DNA of 64,000 nt from Variovorax sp. IB41. GTDB taxonomy: Bacteria; Pseudomonadota; Gammaproteobacteria; Burkholderiales; Burkholderiaceae_C. Below are positions 61,184 to 64,000 of the stretch, piece by piece. Below the pieces are notes generated by a model. That model saw nothing but the letters and a program-made list of their open reading frames with translations, ran no database searches and was not told the DNA's origin. The stretch covers positions 1 to 64,000 of the forward strand of contig NZ_JAEFCB010000015.1 of NCBI RefSeq assembly GCF_016405905.1, in the 5' to 3' direction. The translations under genes and the position numbers were made by a program. The stretch's first letter is position 1; every line of letters begins with the position of its first letter.

Positions 61184-62023
61184 ATGAAACTCAACCTCGT
61201 GCCGGCGCGAACCGGCGCCGCCTGGGTCCGCTCCGGACTCAAGACCTTCTGGCGGCAGCCGCTCGCCTTCATCTCGCTGTTCTTCCTGCTGATGGCGGTG
61301 ATCTCGACGGTGTCGGTGCTGCCGCTCATCGGCAGCATCGTCGCGCCGGTGTTCCTGCCCTTCATGACGCTGGGCCTGATGGTGGCGACCTCGGTGGCCT
61401 ACGACGACAACGCCGACGGCGTCGGCAATGCCGGCACCCTGGGCGATGCGCAGCGGCCCACGGGCTCCGCGATGTTCGTGGCCGTGTTCGGCGCCATGCG
61501 CGCGGAGTGGCGCTCGCTGGTGGTGCTGGGCGTGATCTCGGCCATCTATTTCGTGTTCGCGGTGATGGTCACCGCGCTGGTCGACGGCGGGCAGCTCATG
61601 CGCGCCTACCTGCTGGACGACGCGATCACACCCGAGGTGATGGCCAGCAGCGATTTCCAGCTCGCCCGCGTGCTCCTGATGTGCCTGAACCTGCCGCTGT
61701 CGCTGGCCATGTGGCATGCGCCGGCACTGGTGCACTGGCACCGCGTGGAGCCGGTCAAGAGCATCTTCTTCAGCATCGTCGCGCTGTTCCGCAACTTCGG
61801 CGCCTACGCGCTCTTCGTGCTCTCGTGGTTCGGTGTGTTCCTCTTGGCCGGCATCGCGATGGGCCTGGTCGCCACCGTGCTGGTGGGCGTCGGCGCGCTG
61901 GGCGCGGGCGGCGCGGCCGTGGCGGTCGGCAACATCCTGATGATCGGCACGGCGCTGGTGCTGGCAGCCATGTCGCTGAGCTCGACCTGGTTCACCTTCC
62001 GCGACAGCTTCGATCCGAACTGA
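61184..62023 (+). CDS. BPSS1780-family membrane protein
   Basis: 279 residues with six to seven predicted helices, matching a Burkholderiales membrane protein family of unknown function. The start is at 61184, 10 bp after thrB, so the two are probably co-transcribed. It converges on the DUF3999 gene with 6 bp between the stops. Confidence 0.8.
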   Translation: MKLNLVPARTGAAWVRSGLKTFWRQPLAFISLFFLLMAVISTVSVLPLIGSIVAPVFLPFMTLGLMVATSVAYDDNADGVGNAGTLGDAQRPTGSAMFVAVFGAMRAEWRSLVVLGVISAIYFVFAVMVTALVDGGQLMRAYLLDDAITPEVMASSDFQLARVLLMCLNLPLSLAMWHAPALVHWHRVEPVKSIFFSIVALFRNFGAYALFVLSWFGVFLLAGIAMGLVATVLVGVGALGAGGAAVAVGNILMIGTALVLAAMSLSSTWFTFRDSFDPN

Positions 62024-62029
62024 CCGCGG

Positions 62030-63526
62030 TCAGCCGGCCCGGTCCGTTGCAGCGCTGTCCTTGCGCAGGCTTGCGAACAGCGACCACGCCATGCCTGCGA
62101 GCAGCAGCAGGCCGACACCCAAAGCCCCCCAGAGCCACCACTTGCGCGACGGATCGTGCGGCGCCGTTTCGGGAACGGGCGCGAGCGCGGCGGCTGCGAC
62201 AGCGGCATCGACCGCAGCCACCGGCAGCGTGACCGAGGCGCCGTCCGCCGCGACGGGCTTGTCCGCGGCGTAACCCGGAATCAGCGTCGACAGCGCGAGC
62301 GGCGCACCCGGCACCGCCCCCTGCACAGCGCCCGTGTCGGGTGCCGCGCGCCACGCGAGCGAGAACGGCGCGCTGCCCTGCGCCAGAAACACCAGCGTGC
62401 GCGGCGTGGCCCCCACGGCGATCGTCGGCGGTGTCGCGCCGAGCACGCTCACCGGGCCAGCGGTGCGCAGCCGCAGGCGCGAATACACCGCGCCGTCGAG
62501 CGCCAGCACCGGCGAGCGCGCCTCGCCGCCGGCTTGCGCGAGGCGGTACACCACCGCATCGAGCAGCGGCGCCTCGCCCGGGCCCGTGGGCAGCGCGGTC
62601 GCTCGGCGCTGCTGGTGCCGCAACGCGTAGAGCGGATTGCGCGGCACGAACTGCGGCGGCGTCGCCGAAGCCGGCGCGGCGTCGACGAGGCCCGACACGC
62701 CGACCTGAGCCAGCGTGTTGATGTCCGCGAGGTCGATGCGCAGGCTCTGCACCGGCAGGCCGTGCGGCAGCAGGTAGTCGCAGTGGTCCTCGGCGCAGCG
62801 CTCGGGCTTGAGCGCGCCGGACCATTCGATCGGCGCCACCGGCTCGACCTCCTGCACGCTGTCGATCTCCACCTTGGCGAGCGGCGCGCCGTGCTGCGGA
62901 TCGCTCCAGCGCAGGCGCAGGAAGCGCGTGCGCAGGTTGCCCAGCTCGACCGCCATGCGCTCGATGGTCTGGCCGCCGTGGGCCAGGCGCACCAGTTGCT
63001 CATCGCCGCCGACCGGGCGCCATTGCCGCAAGTCCTCGCTGGCCTCCAACCGGAAAGTGAACAGGCCGCGTGCATCGGGCGCGACCTCGAAGCGCGCCTG
63101 CAGCAGGCTGCCCTTGACCTGGCTCACGTCGATGAGCCATTGGGTCGCGTCGTTCGCCTTGGCGGCGGTCTTGCTGTCGAGCGCCAGGGAGCCGTCGGCA
63201 CGCACGGTGAAAGCGAGCGCGGTGTCTGCCGATGCGGTGTTGCCGGGCAACGCGAAGATCGGCACCGCTTGAGAGGCCGTGCGCGGCGCCGCCGCCTCGT
63301 TGCGGAGCCACGCGTAGGGCACGGCATGGCCAGCAGCGTTGTGAACCCGCAGATCGCTTAGGTCACCGTAGGCAGCGCGACCGTAGATGGCGAGCGGCAG
63401 CGTGAGCCGGTGGTATGGCCCAGCGCCCTGCAGCGCGATGGGTGCCGAGGTGACCGGCTGCGCCTGAGCGGCGCCCGCCACCGCCATCAGCGCGGCGGCG
63501 ACAACATGAATCGAACGGCCGCTCAT
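62030..63526 (-). CDS. DUF3999 exported membrane-anchored protein
   Basis: 498 residues: signal peptide (VVAAALMAVAGAAQAQ), a large beta-rich periplasmic domain (about 25-440) and one C-terminal membrane helix (KWWLWGALGVGLLLLAGMAWSLFASL). Two Cys (RCAEDHCDY) are close together near residue 235. DUF3999 genes accompany DUF2339 in many proteobacteria. The start overlaps the DUF2339 stop (ATGA), so the pair is coupled. Function unknown. Confidence 0.83.
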   Translation of the reverse strand: MSGRSIHVVAAALMAVAGAAQAQPVTSAPIALQGAGPYHRLTLPLAIYGRAAYGDLSDLRVHNAAGHAVPYAWLRNEAAAPRTASQAVPIFALPGNTASADTALAFTVRADGSLALDSKTAAKANDATQWLIDVSQVKGSLLQARFEVAPDARGLFTFRLEASEDLRQWRPVGGDEQLVRLAHGGQTIERMAVELGNLRTRFLRLRWSDPQHGAPLAKVEIDSVQEVEPVAPIEWSGALKPERCAEDHCDYLLPHGLPVQSLRIDLADINTLAQVGVSGLVDAAPASATPPQFVPRNPLYALRHQQRRATALPTGPGEAPLLDAVVYRLAQAGGEARSPVLALDGAVYSRLRLRTAGPVSVLGATPPTIAVGATPRTLVFLAQGSAPFSLAWRAAPDTGAVQGAVPGAPLALSTLIPGYAADKPVAADGASVTLPVAAVDAAVAAAALAPVPETAPHDPSRKWWLWGALGVGLLLLAGMAWSLFASLRKDSAATDRAG

Positions 63527-64000
63527 ACCGCACCTCCTTCGGCCGGCGCCATCTTCGGCTCCGCCTCTTCCTTCTTCGGCGGCACCGGCGCGAAGTACCC
63601 CACCAGCAGCAGCAAGGCGCCGACGGCAATGAACGACACGATGCGGAACAGCCCGCCGCGGTCCGCCAGCTCGACGAAGAAGAGCTTGAGCACCACCACG
63701 CCGAGCAGCGCGGCGCCCGCGATCCACAGCGTGCGCACCCGGCGCCCATGGCCCAGCACCATCGCGACCACGCCGCAGATCGCCCAGGTGATCGACAGCG
63801 CCGCCTGCGTGAGCCACGAGGCGTAGAGCGCATCGAAGCGCCACTCCACGCCCGCGTAGTGATGGCAGGCGCGCAGCACCATGCCGGTCAGCAGCGCGAG
63901 GCCGGTGAAGCCGACCGCGCCCTTGGCGACCATCGGCTGCACGCGCGCGAAGGAGCCTTCTGGCAGCGCGCGCCACCAGAGCACCATCGCGAACAGCACG
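63523..64000 (-). CDS. DUF2339 membrane protein, C-terminal part (cut by window edge)
   Basis: About 159 codons before the stop at 63523. It shows four to five membrane helices and a Lys/Glu-rich tail (PPKKEEAEPKMAPAEG), the end of the very large DUF2339 multi-spanning protein. The 5' part lies beyond position 64000. Coupled to the DUF3999 gene by a four-base overlap. Confidence 0.8.
   Translation of the reverse strand, partial: VLFAMVLWWRALPEGSFARVQPMVAKGAVGFTGLALLTGMVLRACHHYAGVEWRFDALYASWLTQAALSITWAICGVVAMVLGHGRRVRTLWIAGAALLGVVVLKLFFVELADRGGLFRIVSFIAVGALLLLVGYFAPVPPKKEEAEPKMAPAEGGAV

Overview
The window reads as chromosome from a GC-rich betaproteobacterium of the Comamonadaceae, most likely Variovorax. 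The evidence is the gene order polA / DUF2782 / homoserine kinase / BPSS1780-type membrane protein, the xseB-ispA-dxs block, the phosphonate regulator type, and a dispersed intergenic repeat of a kind I associate with Acidovorax and Variovorax. I see no rRNA, tRNA, CRISPR array, insertion sequence or prophage. The genus is inferred from memory of gene content, not from a search.

Layout. 1-6.3 kb is a 2-aminoethylphosphonate (AEP) locus: the start of phosphonoacetate hydrolase and its GntR regulator on the minus strand, diverging from an AEP ABC transporter (binding protein, ATPase, fused permease) and the AEP transaminase PhnW. 6.4-11.6 kb holds an EgtB/SenA-family enzyme and a TRAP transporter (dctQM on plus, dctP converging on minus). 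11.7-14.7 kb is the isoprenoid block xseB-ispA-dxs. 14.9-17 kb has a Rieske oxygenase and an EamA exporter. 17-21.2 kb is a tightly coupled sulfurtransferase plus a ZrgABCDE-like metal ABC system. 21.4-26 kb has a LysM-like secreted protein, a membrane protein, a CHAP-type amidase and a very glutamine-rich DUF3300 lipoprotein.

26-32 kb is the most unusual part. It has a structured RNA leader ahead of a small unknown gene. It also has a divergent stand-alone EF-Tu whose long leader contains two small ORFs and two intrinsic terminators, one with an alternative antiterminator pairing. Next come an orphan Imm70-type immunity gene and a run of small exported proteins of unknown function.

32-35 kb has an orphan histidine kinase, an MFS transporter and an XRE-cupin regulator. 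Three matching operator-like sites separate that regulator from a 10-kb operon (35.9-45.6 kb): FAD amine/amino-acid oxidase, M81 (MlrC-like) peptidase, dipeptide-type ABC transporter and D-aminoacylase. This suggests uptake and breakdown of peptides or N-acylated compounds containing D-residues. 46-53.8 kb continues with a ZIP metal transporter, dienelactone hydrolase, Asp/Glu racemase, amino-acid binding protein, a DadA-like dehydrogenase, an SMR transporter, an AhpD-like protein and a MocR regulator. 53.9-64 kb has an azoreductase, a LysR regulator, a carboxypeptidase G2-like enzyme, polA, thrB and envelope proteins (DUF3999, DUF2339), the last cut by the window edge.

Several palindromic repeats are present: one intergenic family in two copies, a paired REP/BIME-like structure near 45.8 kb, and one palindromic element lying in frame inside a permease gene. 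No search or folding program was run. Family names come from recognising sequence, and all RNA structures are hand-paired.
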